This document shows, in pieces, positions 56,408-64,000 of a stretch of 64,000 bases of DNA. Position numbers and translations under genes: made by a program. Position 1 is the first letter of the stretch. The number at the start of each line of letters is the position of its first letter. The notes beneath the pieces were generated by a model. The model worked only from the letters and a program-made list of their open reading frames with translations. It was not told where the DNA came from and searched no databases. Source of the DNA: Tistlia consotensis USBA 355 (GTDB taxonomy: Bacteria; Pseudomonadota; Alphaproteobacteria; Kiloniellales; DSM-21159); assembly GCF_900177295.1 (NCBI RefSeq), contig NZ_FWZX01000002.1, forward strand, positions 1 through 64,000, in the 5' to 3' direction.

Positions 56408-59220
56408 TCATCGACATCTTCGTCGACCGCCGGCTCGTCCTCCAGCAAGCCGTAATCCTCTTGTGCGACGCGATTCAGACGATAGCGAACATATCGCTTC
56501 TTCGCATTGGGGTCACGCTCTCCAGGAAAATGCAAGGCCAGCGCAGGCATAATCATGCCGTCTTCAAGGTAGCTTTCGTTCGAGAGCGCTCCTCTCACTA
56601 GGTAGATTATCAGCAGGGGGTTTCTCATTACAAACCGTGCATCATCTTCCGGTATGCGCCTCGAGGTCGGGTTTCGCTCGCGCGCTCGCTCCAATGCTTC
56701 GGCTTCTTCGGTTTTCGTGAGGCCGCAAAGCACATCTCGGCTGCCTCCAACTCTCGCCTTGTTGCCGGAAAGAAGGACGGATTTGGGTGTCGTGTCATCA
56801 CGGACACGCACTACCCGCATCTTGGGCGTGACCCTTAGCCTACCGAATGAAGGCGCCAGCCAGTCCGGTCCCGCGCTGCCCTGCCTCATCAAGGCAACGT
56901 TCCATCTAGTCCAGGGATGCGCATCCTCGTTGGCAGCGTTTCGCAGATGCTCGGCAATGCTTTCACCCTGAAAGTCATGGTTCAGCGGATGAACAAGAAA
57001 GCGTTCTACAAAGTCGGCAATCTGAGTGGCTGGGATTTGTTCCCAAAGATAAGCGGTGTCTCCTCGTGCTTCCTCAAATTCACTATGATCGCTGAGAAGA
57101 TGCTCAACGAACGAACCTACGAGTTCGAGATTTGCTGCGTTGTGAGAGGGGCGGCGGTGGACGCGCGATGTTTCGATCCCCCTTCCCGAGAGAGACACCT
57201 CCTGTACCTCGGCGACAACGTCCATACCGGTCGCCATCTTATTTCTGGCCGTAATAATCAGAGTATCAGGGTGCGTCCGGACTCGCAGGCCGAACTCTCT
57301 TGGCGTAGCCCGCTGAGTGCGCATTCGGCGGAAATCCCGCTTCAATTCTTCTGTTGCGAGAGTGATATGCCTGTACCAGCCCTCCGATTCAGGACTCATC
57401 CAAATACGGCAGAGATCTCCGTACCCGTCCCGGTAGCCGAACCAGCGGCCCATCTGGAGGAGGGTGTCATATGCTTTCGAGTTTCTCAGAAAGTAGCTGA
57501 TAGTAAGCCCTTCGAGGGTGATACCTCGTGAGAGGCTGTTTCCCCCGACCGCTATCACGCGAATGCCGGGCGGTCCTTTCATAGAACCATAGTCCAGGAC
57601 GGCGGATCCCGTACGCTGGTTGATCGGCTGCACCTGCACAGACGCGATCGACTCATGCAGGCGCGCCAGCACGTCGCTCCAGGAAAACTCACAGTCAGCA
57701 CCGTGAATATCAAAGACCTCCTTCAGCTTGGCGATGTCCTTTGATGATGCTTCTGCCGAATCTGGCCGTTTGGCACCGTGGTGTCGGACCGAGAGCTGTA
57801 TCCGCTCGAGCTCCAGCTGGAGATCGCTAGCGACGAGGTCCTGGGTTGCGGTGAAACGCGAGACGTTCACCAACATCGAGCGATGGATAGGGCCACCTCC
57901 TCCAGGGTAGCCGCTGTCGGCCCTAAGATCCCGGATGGAGCAGGTCAGAAGAAACCAATTGAGAGCTTCTCCTAGGGAATCGGGCAACGGACCCGGCGTG
58001 ACATCTTTCTTGTGGTTGAGTGGGAGCCAATCCTCCTCATCCTCGATCTCCTGGATAATTCCGGTGAGGACCCGGTCGTCTCGTTCTCCCGCTCCCTCTT
58101 CGTCGTCTGGTTCCAAGGGCGGAAAGAGGCGATCCATGCCAATGTAGTTGCTCGGCGGCTCCAGGATGTGGATGAAGTCGCGAGGGAAAAGGTCGTCATC
58201 GATCCATTCGTCGGTTGTATCGGGATCTATGAAGATGTTCGCGAACGGAGTTGCGGTGAAGCCGACATAACTCGACCGCCGGAAGAGGGTGAGAAGGTCT
58301 CGTATCGCCCTGTTGATTGCGGTCGTTTCATCGGGAGTGCTCTTCGTGTTGATCGACGCGTTGTCAGCCTCATCGTCGATCAACAGGAGAGGCAGGTCGA
58401 TCCGCCCCTCTCGATCTGCATTCCGTGCCCGCAACCAGGATGCAAGCCGCTCAAGAACGGCTTTATTCTTCTTGCTGACGACCAGGACCGGGTCTTTCAC
58501 GGAATCAAGGGAAATGTTGAGAGCGGTGGCGGTGTTCTTGCGGAAGTCCTTGTCCCTCGACGTGAAGACGACGCCATCGCGCTGGCCATCGATCAAGCCG
58601 ACGCCGACATGCCGCTTTCGCTGCAGTTGACCGGTTGTCAGGTAGTCGCGGCTGTCGAAGCCGACAAAGGCGGCGTCCAGCCTCTCCTGTGTCTGCCGGC
58701 GCACGTTTTCCAGCGTCCCTGTAAGCAGGATGATCATCCGATAGCCAGCATCGGAAGCCTTGTTGATGAGCCCGGCATAGGTTGCAGTCTTGCCCGATTG
58801 TACGTCGCCGACGACAAGTCCTCGCCGCTTCCATGGGTGCGTGTTCGCCGGATCTCCGAGCAAGCCCAGCAGGTTATTCAGCGACCTGTCGAGGGTCAAA
58901 AGAACGTTCGGTCCCCATCCCGAACGGGCCAGAAATTTCCTATATCGCTCCCAGTAGAAAGGCTCGATCTGTGCAAGTCTTCCTGCAAGCCAGGGGGTAT
59001 GCTCCTCCTCTCCTTCGATCGTCTCGCCCAGTTCCATGCGAAGCTCGAAGGTCGCGTGTAGCTGCCTCCGCGCTTGTTCGACAACGTCTTCACTGAGCCC
59101 GAAAGCGGTCTTGAAACCGTTCAGGATCTGGGCGATCTCCTCCTCCGATGGAGGGGGCTCGAGCCTCAACCCAGCCTGAGCCATACCGACAAGACGATCG
59201 ACATCAAATTCCATGATCAC
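56404..59220 (-). CDS. Z1-domain SF2-type ATPase
   Basis: A 938-residue protein. P-loop GDVQSGKT (138-145), DEAD-like Walker B IDDEAD (281-286), motif III FTATPFAN (~321-328), and late helicase motifs NSLSRGITLEGLTISYFLRNS and LLQMGRWFGYRDGYGDLCRI show a superfamily 2 ATPase. The family is the Z1 domain, known from restriction-modification-like operons. It overlaps the nuclease-like gene by four bases and begins 2 bases after the MORC-like ATPase gene ends, so the unit is tightly coupled. It probably remodels or translocates on DNA; activity not proven for the family as far as I know. Confidence 0.9.
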   Translation of the reverse strand: MIMEFDVDRLVGMAQAGLRLEPPPSEEEIAQILNGFKTAFGLSEDVVEQARRQLHATFELRMELGETIEGEEEHTPWLAGRLAQIEPFYWERYRKFLARSGWGPNVLLTLDRSLNNLLGLLGDPANTHPWKRRGLVVGDVQSGKTATYAGLINKASDAGYRMIILLTGTLENVRRQTQERLDAAFVGFDSRDYLTTGQLQRKRHVGVGLIDGQRDGVVFTSRDKDFRKNTATALNISLDSVKDPVLVVSKKNKAVLERLASWLRARNADREGRIDLPLLLIDDEADNASINTKSTPDETTAINRAIRDLLTLFRRSSYVGFTATPFANIFIDPDTTDEWIDDDLFPRDFIHILEPPSNYIGMDRLFPPLEPDDEEGAGERDDRVLTGIIQEIEDEEDWLPLNHKKDVTPGPLPDSLGEALNWFLLTCSIRDLRADSGYPGGGGPIHRSMLVNVSRFTATQDLVASDLQLELERIQLSVRHHGAKRPDSAEASSKDIAKLKEVFDIHGADCEFSWSDVLARLHESIASVQVQPINQRTGSAVLDYGSMKGPPGIRVIAVGGNSLSRGITLEGLTISYFLRNSKAYDTLLQMGRWFGYRDGYGDLCRIWMSPESEGWYRHITLATEELKRDFRRMRTQRATPREFGLRVRTHPDTLIITARNKMATGMDVVAEVQEVSLSGRGIETSRVHRRPSHNAANLELVGSFVEHLLSDHSEFEEARGDTAYLWEQIPATQIADFVERFLVHPLNHDFQGESIAEHLRNAANEDAHPWTRWNVALMRQGSAGPDWLAPSFGRLRVTPKMRVVRVRDDTTPKSVLLSGNKARVGGSRDVLCGLTKTEEAEALERARERNPTSRRIPEDDARFVMRNPLLIIYLVRGALSNESYLEDGMIMPALALHFPGERDPNAKKRYVRYRLNRVAQEDYGLLEDEPAVDEDVDD

Positions 59221-59221
59221 C

Positions 59222-60691
59222 TCATTCGGAAAGGGAGGCCGCGATGCGAATCGTGAGATCCGGATCGCGGCTGAAGGGCTCGATAGAGCCGAGATTCTCC
59301 AGAAAGCTCCTGCGAGCGTCCGGATTGCCGTCGAAGGCTGTCACTAGGCGTCTGGCCAAGTCTTCGAGTTCCTGTGCGTGGTCTTGAGAGCTCTCTGTGG
59401 ATCCGATGTCACGGTCGGCCGACATGTGGATGTGGATGTCGTGAAACGGGATCGACTCCTCAATCAACTTGAACAGCCGTTCGGTATCGTCCGGATCACC
59501 GGTCAGAAGCGCTTTTACAGCCGGATGCTGACGATCAATAATCCAGGCAACAGCTCCATCGCGAAGCGACTTCTGAAGCCAGAGGGGGCGGTGATGCGCA
59601 TCGCGGCCAGCGTTTCCGCGGAATTGATACACTCTCCGGCTCCGTTGAGCGGCGTCGCCGACAACTCGTCGCAGGTTCTCCTTCAATTCGCGTGGTGGTT
59701 CGACCACGGTCTTGCGAATATCAACTTTCCATAAGTGATCAAGTTCGACCGGAACGTCGACCCTGATGCGGGCAAGCCGGACGAGCTCGTCGGCCGGCAC
59801 AATCCGGAACCATCCCCCGGGCACAACTAGTCGTTTCCCGCGATAGACGTAGAAGCCGTGGCCGGTCTTTATGCGCTCATGTCCTCCAGCTCGCTCCTTT
59901 TCTGCCTGCGAGAGCTTCGAGGGGAACGGAAGCACGAAAGGGGCTACGCGAACCGTGTGCCCATCGATCTGAAAAGCCTCCTCGTGCAACATCTGACCCC
60001 GCGGGTCTCCTTCGAGGAATGGATCCAGGTGCGGAACCTCCCTGCCGTTGATCTGCAGGTGCAAGCCCTCGGACTCGCGACCATGGATGAAGCGGTGGAA
60101 TGTGAATGCGAGATGCTGCTCCACGCCCGCCATGGCCGAGTCAAACACCCGCTCCGGGTCGCGGCTTGGAGGTGGAACGAGCCGATCGAGCTTGCGCCAC
60201 AGGACTACGGTCCCACGCCCCTGCGCTTCCAGTTCACGCAGGAAAGGATTGAGCTCGTCAGTAAGGTGGGGGCGGCGCAACCACCATGTTCCCCTCTCCT
60301 CGCACGCGTCCAGGTCCCACTCTGCCGCAGCAACATGCCCCCCACGGAGAGAAATGACGGTCAGAGATCGGCACTGGGAAAGCGAAGCTGTCTTCAATCC
60401 GAGACCGAAGCGCCCGAGGTCCTTTCCCTTCCGAGCCTCTCGCGGATCACGGCTGCCGAATCGCATCGCCTCAATGAGAGCCTGCTCCTCCATCCCCTCA
60501 CCGTTGTCGACGACAGCAACATAGGGTTCCGGGTGAGCTGCGAATTCGACAGAGACGGTGTCCGCAGAGGCTGCGATGCTGTTATCAAGCAGGTCGGCCA
60601 AGGCCGCCTCGACGCTGTAGCCGAGGGATCTGAGCGATGCCATCAGCGATGGTGCGAGGGGCGGCAGCTCAAGACCGGACGTCAATACCAT
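59222..60691 (-). CDS. GHKL ATPase of the prokaryotic MORC/MutL-like group
   Basis: A 489-residue protein. The ATP-binding Bergerat fold is clear: ALADLLDNSIAA (Asn37), VDNGEGM (62-67) and GRFGLGLKTASLSQ (93-106). Later RVDVPVELDHLWKVDIRKTVVEPP matches the S5-like domain of MORC-type ATPases, with conserved lysines. The ATG at 60691 places the first motif at the expected distance; longer starts up to 60749 are possible. It is the first gene of the minus-strand unit, divergent from vsr. Such ATPases dimerise on ATP binding and are predicted to clamp DNA in restriction-like systems. Confidence 0.88.
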   Translation of the reverse strand: MVLTSGLELPPLAPSLMASLRSLGYSVEAALADLLDNSIAASADTVSVEFAAHPEPYVAVVDNGEGMEEQALIEAMRFGSRDPREARKGKDLGRFGLGLKTASLSQCRSLTVISLRGGHVAAAEWDLDACEERGTWWLRRPHLTDELNPFLRELEAQGRGTVVLWRKLDRLVPPPSRDPERVFDSAMAGVEQHLAFTFHRFIHGRESEGLHLQINGREVPHLDPFLEGDPRGQMLHEEAFQIDGHTVRVAPFVLPFPSKLSQAEKERAGGHERIKTGHGFYVYRGKRLVVPGGWFRIVPADELVRLARIRVDVPVELDHLWKVDIRKTVVEPPRELKENLRRVVGDAAQRSRRVYQFRGNAGRDAHHRPLWLQKSLRDGAVAWIIDRQHPAVKALLTGDPDDTERLFKLIEESIPFHDIHIHMSADRDIGSTESSQDHAQELEDLARRLVTAFDGNPDARRSFLENLGSIEPFSRDPDLTIRIAASLSE

Positions 60692-60815
60692 ACTACCTAT
60701 GCCTCGAATGGGCCGGATCGCGCAGTAGGTTCGCATTCCGTCAGGCATCGGTACAAGACAGAGTGCGGACCAGCGGTTGAAAGAGACGAAGAAAAGGATG
60801 CACAGGGGCGACATT

Positions 60816-61241
60816 ATGGCCCCGGAAACCCGCTCACGGCTCATGTCCCGCATTCGCGGGCGGGATACGTCACCGGAGCGGGCAGTCGAACGTATGCTCT
60901 TCGAACTCGGTCTGTCGTACGAGACGCATGCTCGGGACCTGCCAGGACGTCCGGATTTTGTGCTCCGGGAGGCGCGGGTCGTAGTGCTGGTCGATGGCGA
61001 CTTCTGGCACGGGTGGCAGTTCGAAAGGTGGCGGCTGAAGCTGTCGGAGAAGTGGGAGGCAAAGATAGCTACGAATATCCGACGAGACAGCCGGAACAGG
61101 CGGCTGCTCAGGGAAGCTGGCTGGATCGTGCTGCGCCTGTGGGAGCACCAAGTCGAGCGTTCGCCAGCGCGATGCCGCGCGCGCATCCGGCGGGCTGTCG
61201 CACAGGCCTTGCGCGACAAGGAGGCGCCTGGCACGCTCTAG
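60816..61241 (+). CDS. vsr: Vsr-like very-short-patch repair endonuclease
   Basis: A 141-residue nuclease. PETRSRLMSRIRGRDTSPERAVERML is the Vsr N-terminal signature. LPGRPDFVLREARVVVLVDGDFWHGWQ holds the catalytic Asp and the FWH motif. NIRRDSRNRRLLREAGWIVLRLWEHQVE is the typical end. The usual zinc-binding Cys/His set of E. coli Vsr is reduced. The ATG at 60816 has AGGGG at good spacing; ATG 60798 and TTG 60777 are alternatives. Vsr nicks T:G mismatches caused by deaminated 5-methylcytosine and normally accompanies a C5 methyltransferase, as here (29 bases before dcm). Confidence 0.9.
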   Translation: MAPETRSRLMSRIRGRDTSPERAVERMLFELGLSYETHARDLPGRPDFVLREARVVVLVDGDFWHGWQFERWRLKLSEKWEAKIATNIRRDSRNRRLLREAGWIVLRLWEHQVERSPARCRARIRRAVAQALRDKEAPGTL

Positions 61242-61270
61242 CGAGGCATAAATTCCCGAGTCGGGTTCCG

Positions 61271-62248
61271 ATGGCCATGAGAGCGATAGACCTCTTCTGT
61301 GGTGGTGGAGGCAGCAGCTGGGGCGCGCGCGCCGCGGGTGCTGAACTGATCGGCGCAGTTGACGCATGGGAGATTGCGACCGCCACCTACCGCGACAACT
61401 TTCCCTCTGCACGGCGCAACGTGATCACCACTCGGCTCTCGGACAACGTTGGGCCCGAGGTCTTCGACGACTTGGGAGCTGTAGACCTCCTGATCGCGTC
61501 ACCGGAATGCACGAACCACTCGGTCGCGCGTGGCGCTCGGGAGCGGTGCGAGGTTAGTCGGCGTTCAGGTTGGTTCATCATGCGCTTTGTCGAGGATCTA
61601 GCACCTCGCTGGCTGGTCCTTGAGAATGTGAACGGCATGCGAAGGTGGGACGGTTTCGAGGAGCTAATCACGAGGCTGGAGACGCTCGGTTACAAGCTTA
61701 GACTCCAGTCGCTTGATGCTGCCGCCTTCGGCGTTCCCCAGAACCGTCGCCGGCTCTTTGTCACAGGTGACCGCTTGCGTCGCCCCCCGGTCGTCAAACC
61801 TCCACGCATCGTACCCGTGCCAGCTGCGACCATCCTCGACCCTCTGGACTGTTGGCGGACCACGCCACTCTTTCGGCCTGGGCGCGCTACGGCAACGCTT
61901 GAAAGGGCCCGACGCGGGATCGAGGCGCTTGGTGAAGGTGTGCCGTTCCTAGTGGTCTATTACGGATCGGACAGGGCCGGAGGATGGCAGAGCCTTGATC
62001 GGCCACTGCGCACACTGACCACTTTGGACCGTTTCGGACTCGTCCAGTGGATCGAGGGCGAGCCCCGACTACGGATGTTGCAGGTACCGGAACTCAAGGC
62101 GGCGATGGGCATTGGCTCAGCGTATGTCATGAACCACGGCTCACGGCGGGATCGCATTCGGATCTTGGGGAACGGTGTCGCTGCTCCGGTCATGCGGGCG
62201 GTCGTCGAAGGACTTACAGGGAGCGTTGTTGCGGCCAAAGCTGCATGA
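61271..62248 (+). CDS. dcm: DNA (cytosine-5)-methyltransferase
   Basis: A 325-residue C5 methyltransferase. Motif I AIDLFCGGGGSSWGARAAG, motif IV SPECTNHS with catalytic Cys80 (PEC in place of the usual PCQ), motif VI LENV (Glu118), motif VIII FGVPQNRRRLFVTG and motif X NGVAAPVMRAV are visible. The target-recognition region is short (~80 residues). Two in-frame ATGs (61271, 61277) are possible starts. It likely methylates host DNA to mark self for the divergent ATPase/nuclease unit; the sequence recognised is unknown. Confidence 0.92.
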   Translation: MAMRAIDLFCGGGGSSWGARAAGAELIGAVDAWEIATATYRDNFPSARRNVITTRLSDNVGPEVFDDLGAVDLLIASPECTNHSVARGARERCEVSRRSGWFIMRFVEDLAPRWLVLENVNGMRRWDGFEELITRLETLGYKLRLQSLDAAAFGVPQNRRRLFVTGDRLRRPPVVKPPRIVPVPAATILDPLDCWRTTPLFRPGRATATLERARRGIEALGEGVPFLVVYYGSDRAGGWQSLDRPLRTLTTLDRFGLVQWIEGEPRLRMLQVPELKAAMGIGSAYVMNHGSRRDRIRILGNGVAAPVMRAVVEGLTGSVVAAKAA

Positions 62249-62380
62249 GCTTGGCTGTCCAACCGACCGGAGCCTTATCTCGCCGCCACGCTCCTGATGC
62301 CCCACCACCTGCCTTCCTGGGCAAGACAGTCACCTTCCACATCCGCTGGCCGTCGGCGAGGCGCTGCGCGGTCGATCTGA

Positions 62381-63901
62381 GCGAGCCGCGCTTCGAGGTC
62401 ACCCGGCGGGGATCCGGCGCCGCGGCAGGTCGAGCAGAGCTCCGAGGACATCTGGGCCGCGGTCTGCCAGGCCGTGCGCAAGGCCGTGGCGGCGGCCGGC
62501 CTCGGCCCCGAAGCGGTCGCCGCCCTGGCGTTCAGCGCGACCTGCTCCCTGGTGCTGCGCCGTGGCGACGGCAGCCCGCTCGCGCTGTCCGAGGCGACCG
62601 CCGGGCTGCCCGGCCCCTGGGACGTCGTCGTCTGGATGGACCACCGTGCCGAGGCCGAGGCGGAGGCCTGCACGGCGACCGGCTCGCGGGTGCTCGACTG
62701 CCTCGGCGGCCGGATGTCGCCGGAGATGCAGGTCCCCAAGCTGATGTGGCTGAAGCGCCACCGGCCGGATCTCTGGCGCGAGCTCGGCCTCGCCGCCGAT
62801 CTCTCGGACTTCCTGGCCTGGCGCTGCAGCGGCACCGCCGGGCGCTCGGTCTGCACCCTGGTCTGCAAGTGGACCTGGCTGGCCCACGAAGCCGACGGCC
62901 GGGAGCAGGGCTGGGACCGCGGCTTCCTGGCCGCGGTCGACCTCGCGGACCTGACGGAGAAGGCGGCGCTGCCGGAGAAAGCCAGCCCGGTCGGCGCGCC
63001 GCTCGGCCGGCTGACGCCGCAGGCGGCGGAGGCGCTCGGGCTGACCACGGACTGCCTGGTCGCGGCCGGCCTGATCGACGCCCACGCCGGCGCGCTCGGC
63101 ACCCTGGCGGCGCACCTGGAGGGGCCGGTCGAGAGCCGCCTCGCGCTGATCGCCGGCACCTCGAACTGCCAGATCGCGCTCCACCGCGAGCGCCACGCCG
63201 TGCCCGGCGTCTGGGGGCCCTACCTGGGCGCCGTCGCCGAGGGCCTGTGGTGCGCCGAGGGCGGGCAGAGCGCGACCGGCGCGCTGCTCGACCACCTGGT
63301 GCGCGGCAGCGCCGCGGCCGGCGAGTTCGGCGCCGACCCGCACGAGGCGCTGTCGGCCGAGATCCTGCGGCGCCTGGAGGCGGGCGGCGACCCGGCGCCG
63401 GAGCTGCACCTGCTGCCCGACTTCATCGGCAACCGCTCGCCCCATGCCGACCCCGGCCTGCGCGGCGTGGTCAGCGGCCTGACCATCGAGGAACCGGCCG
63501 AGACCCTGGTCAAGCTCTACTGGGCGGCGGCCTGCAGCATCGCCTACGGCACCCGCCTGGTGATCGAGCGGCTGAATGCCGGCGGCTACCGCATCGGGCG
63601 CATCCACCTGAGCGGCGGCCACGCGAAGTCGGCGCTGTTCCGCCGGCTCTACGCCGACGCCACCGGCTGCGCGCTGCTGGTCTCGGAGTCGGCCGAGCCG
63701 GTGCTGCTCGGTGCCGCCATCGCCGCCGCCGCGGCGCTCGATCCCGAGGCGGGCCTGAAGGCCGCCGCCGGCGCCCTGGCGCGGCCGTCGCGCAGCAGCG
63801 CGCCCGACCCGCGCTTCACGGCCCTGCACGAGCGCCGCTACGCCGCCTTCCTGGCACTCTACGAGCAGCGCAAGGCGCTGGAGGCGATCATGGGCGCCTA
63901 G
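62381..63901 (+). pseudogene. FGGY carbohydrate kinase, 5'-truncated
   Basis: The frame is open from 62381 and the conserved FGGY sequence begins abruptly at PAPRQVEQSSEDIWAAVCQAV, which is normally residue ~40-45. The first ~40 residues with the phosphate-binding D-x-G-T motif are absent, and no start codon precedes the homology (first GTG at 62474). The rest is intact: WMDHRAEAEA, GRMSPEMQVPKLMWLKR, AGTSNCQIAL, PLLIGNRSP-like DFIGNRSPHADPGLRG and LSGGHAKSALFRRLYAD, as in D-ribulokinase-like FGGY proteins. The gene was probably cut by the event that placed the defence island. A remnant protein could still be made from 62474 but should be inactive. Confidence 0.8.
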
Positions 63902-63978
63902 AGCGCGGTCATGCCGCCGCCGCGGCGGTCGCCGCACGCCGGAGGCGACGAGCCGACAGGCGGGGCATGATCGGGCTC
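63901..63978 (+). terminator. Possible long hairpin after the kinase remnant
   Basis: GAGC...GGTCATGCC (63901-63915) can pair with GGCATGATC...GCTC (63964-63978) around a GC-rich loop that contains CCGCCGCGGCGG. No T-tract. It begins at the last base of the stop codon, so may act as a transcription end; weak evidence. Confidence 0.35.
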
Positions 63979-64000
63979 AATCTATGATTCGGTAAAGTGT

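Noticed and set aside
53384-62248. Prophage or integrative element interpretation of the low-GC region
   Set aside because: No integrase, portal, terminase, transposase, tRNA target or flanking direct repeat is visible; all genes fit a defence set.
62214-62402. Minus-strand frame of 62 codons across the island boundary starting MTSKRGSLRSTAQRL
   Set aside because: No recognised family, overlaps the end of dcm and the boundary sequence, and has no clear ribosome site; may be remnant DNA but I cannot support a gene.

Overview
The window is very GC-rich, tightly packed chromosomal DNA. It carries a flagellin/FliD/hook gene set, a Fur/Mur-style metal regulatory layout, an MntH manganese transporter, an EfeUOB-type iron importer and FixK/FNR-like boxes. 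Together these suggest a free-living, motile alphaproteobacterium, most likely Rhodospirillales-like. This placement is inferred from gene content only; no rRNA or tRNA gene is visible.

Layout, left to right. 1-3.4 kb: the end of an AraC regulator, an enoyl-CoA hydratase-family gene with a small membrane protein in front of it, and mntH behind a promoter with a Mur-like palindrome between -35 and -10. 3.4-6.7 kb (minus): universal stress protein, plasma-membrane type H+-ATPase and a small coiled-coil protein, with a FixK/FNR-like box upstream. 6.8-13.3 kb: PEP carboxylase, then an overlapping gene pair (PhoU-like protein plus a pyruvate phosphate dikinase lacking its PEP/pyruvate barrel) behind PHO-box-like repeats. 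13.5-17.8 kb: efeU-efeO-efeB-efeM ferrous iron uptake with a Fur-box-like site. 18.0-26.6 kb: an isoprenylcysteine methyltransferase-like membrane protein, a complete YbhGFSR-type ABC exporter, a TehB-like methyltransferase, a PAS protein, an S24-type repressor and a TPR lipoprotein.

26.8-37.4 kb is a flagellar filament/hook block (fliC, fliD, fliS-like, flgD, flgE, flgN-like, flgK, flgL). It is interrupted by an ECF sigma factor, a putative membrane anti-sigma factor and a CnrX/Spy-like periplasmic protein. fliC and flgD share a conserved upstream module. 37.4-43.4 kb holds a phosphonate monoester hydrolase/sulfatase divergent from a Pot-type ABC importer, with a PHO-box-like repeat between them. 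43.5-51.1 kb: a conserved hypothetical, a TPR protein, a candidate small RNA with a perfect intrinsic terminator, a hybrid histidine kinase, an Hsp20 behind a FixK/FNR-like box, a Gly/Ser/Asp repeat protein and glycogen phosphorylase. 51.1-53.3 kb: dispersed inverted repeats and a DmdC-type acyl-CoA dehydrogenase.

53.4-62.2 kb is the outstanding accessory region. Base composition is visibly less GC-rich, and two divergent transcription units encode a multi-gene defence-type system. On the minus strand are a MORC/MutL-like GHKL ATPase, a Z1-domain SF2 ATPase, a PD-(D/E)XK (DUF4420-type) protein and an AIPR-family protein split by a frameshift at a G6 tract. On the plus strand are a Vsr-like endonuclease and a C5-cytosine methyltransferase. 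The right edge abuts an FGGY carbohydrate kinase gene that has lost its N-terminal coding region, which marks a probable insertion/deletion scar. These proteins probably act together as a modification-dependent anti-phage system; that role is inferred from domain content and synteny.
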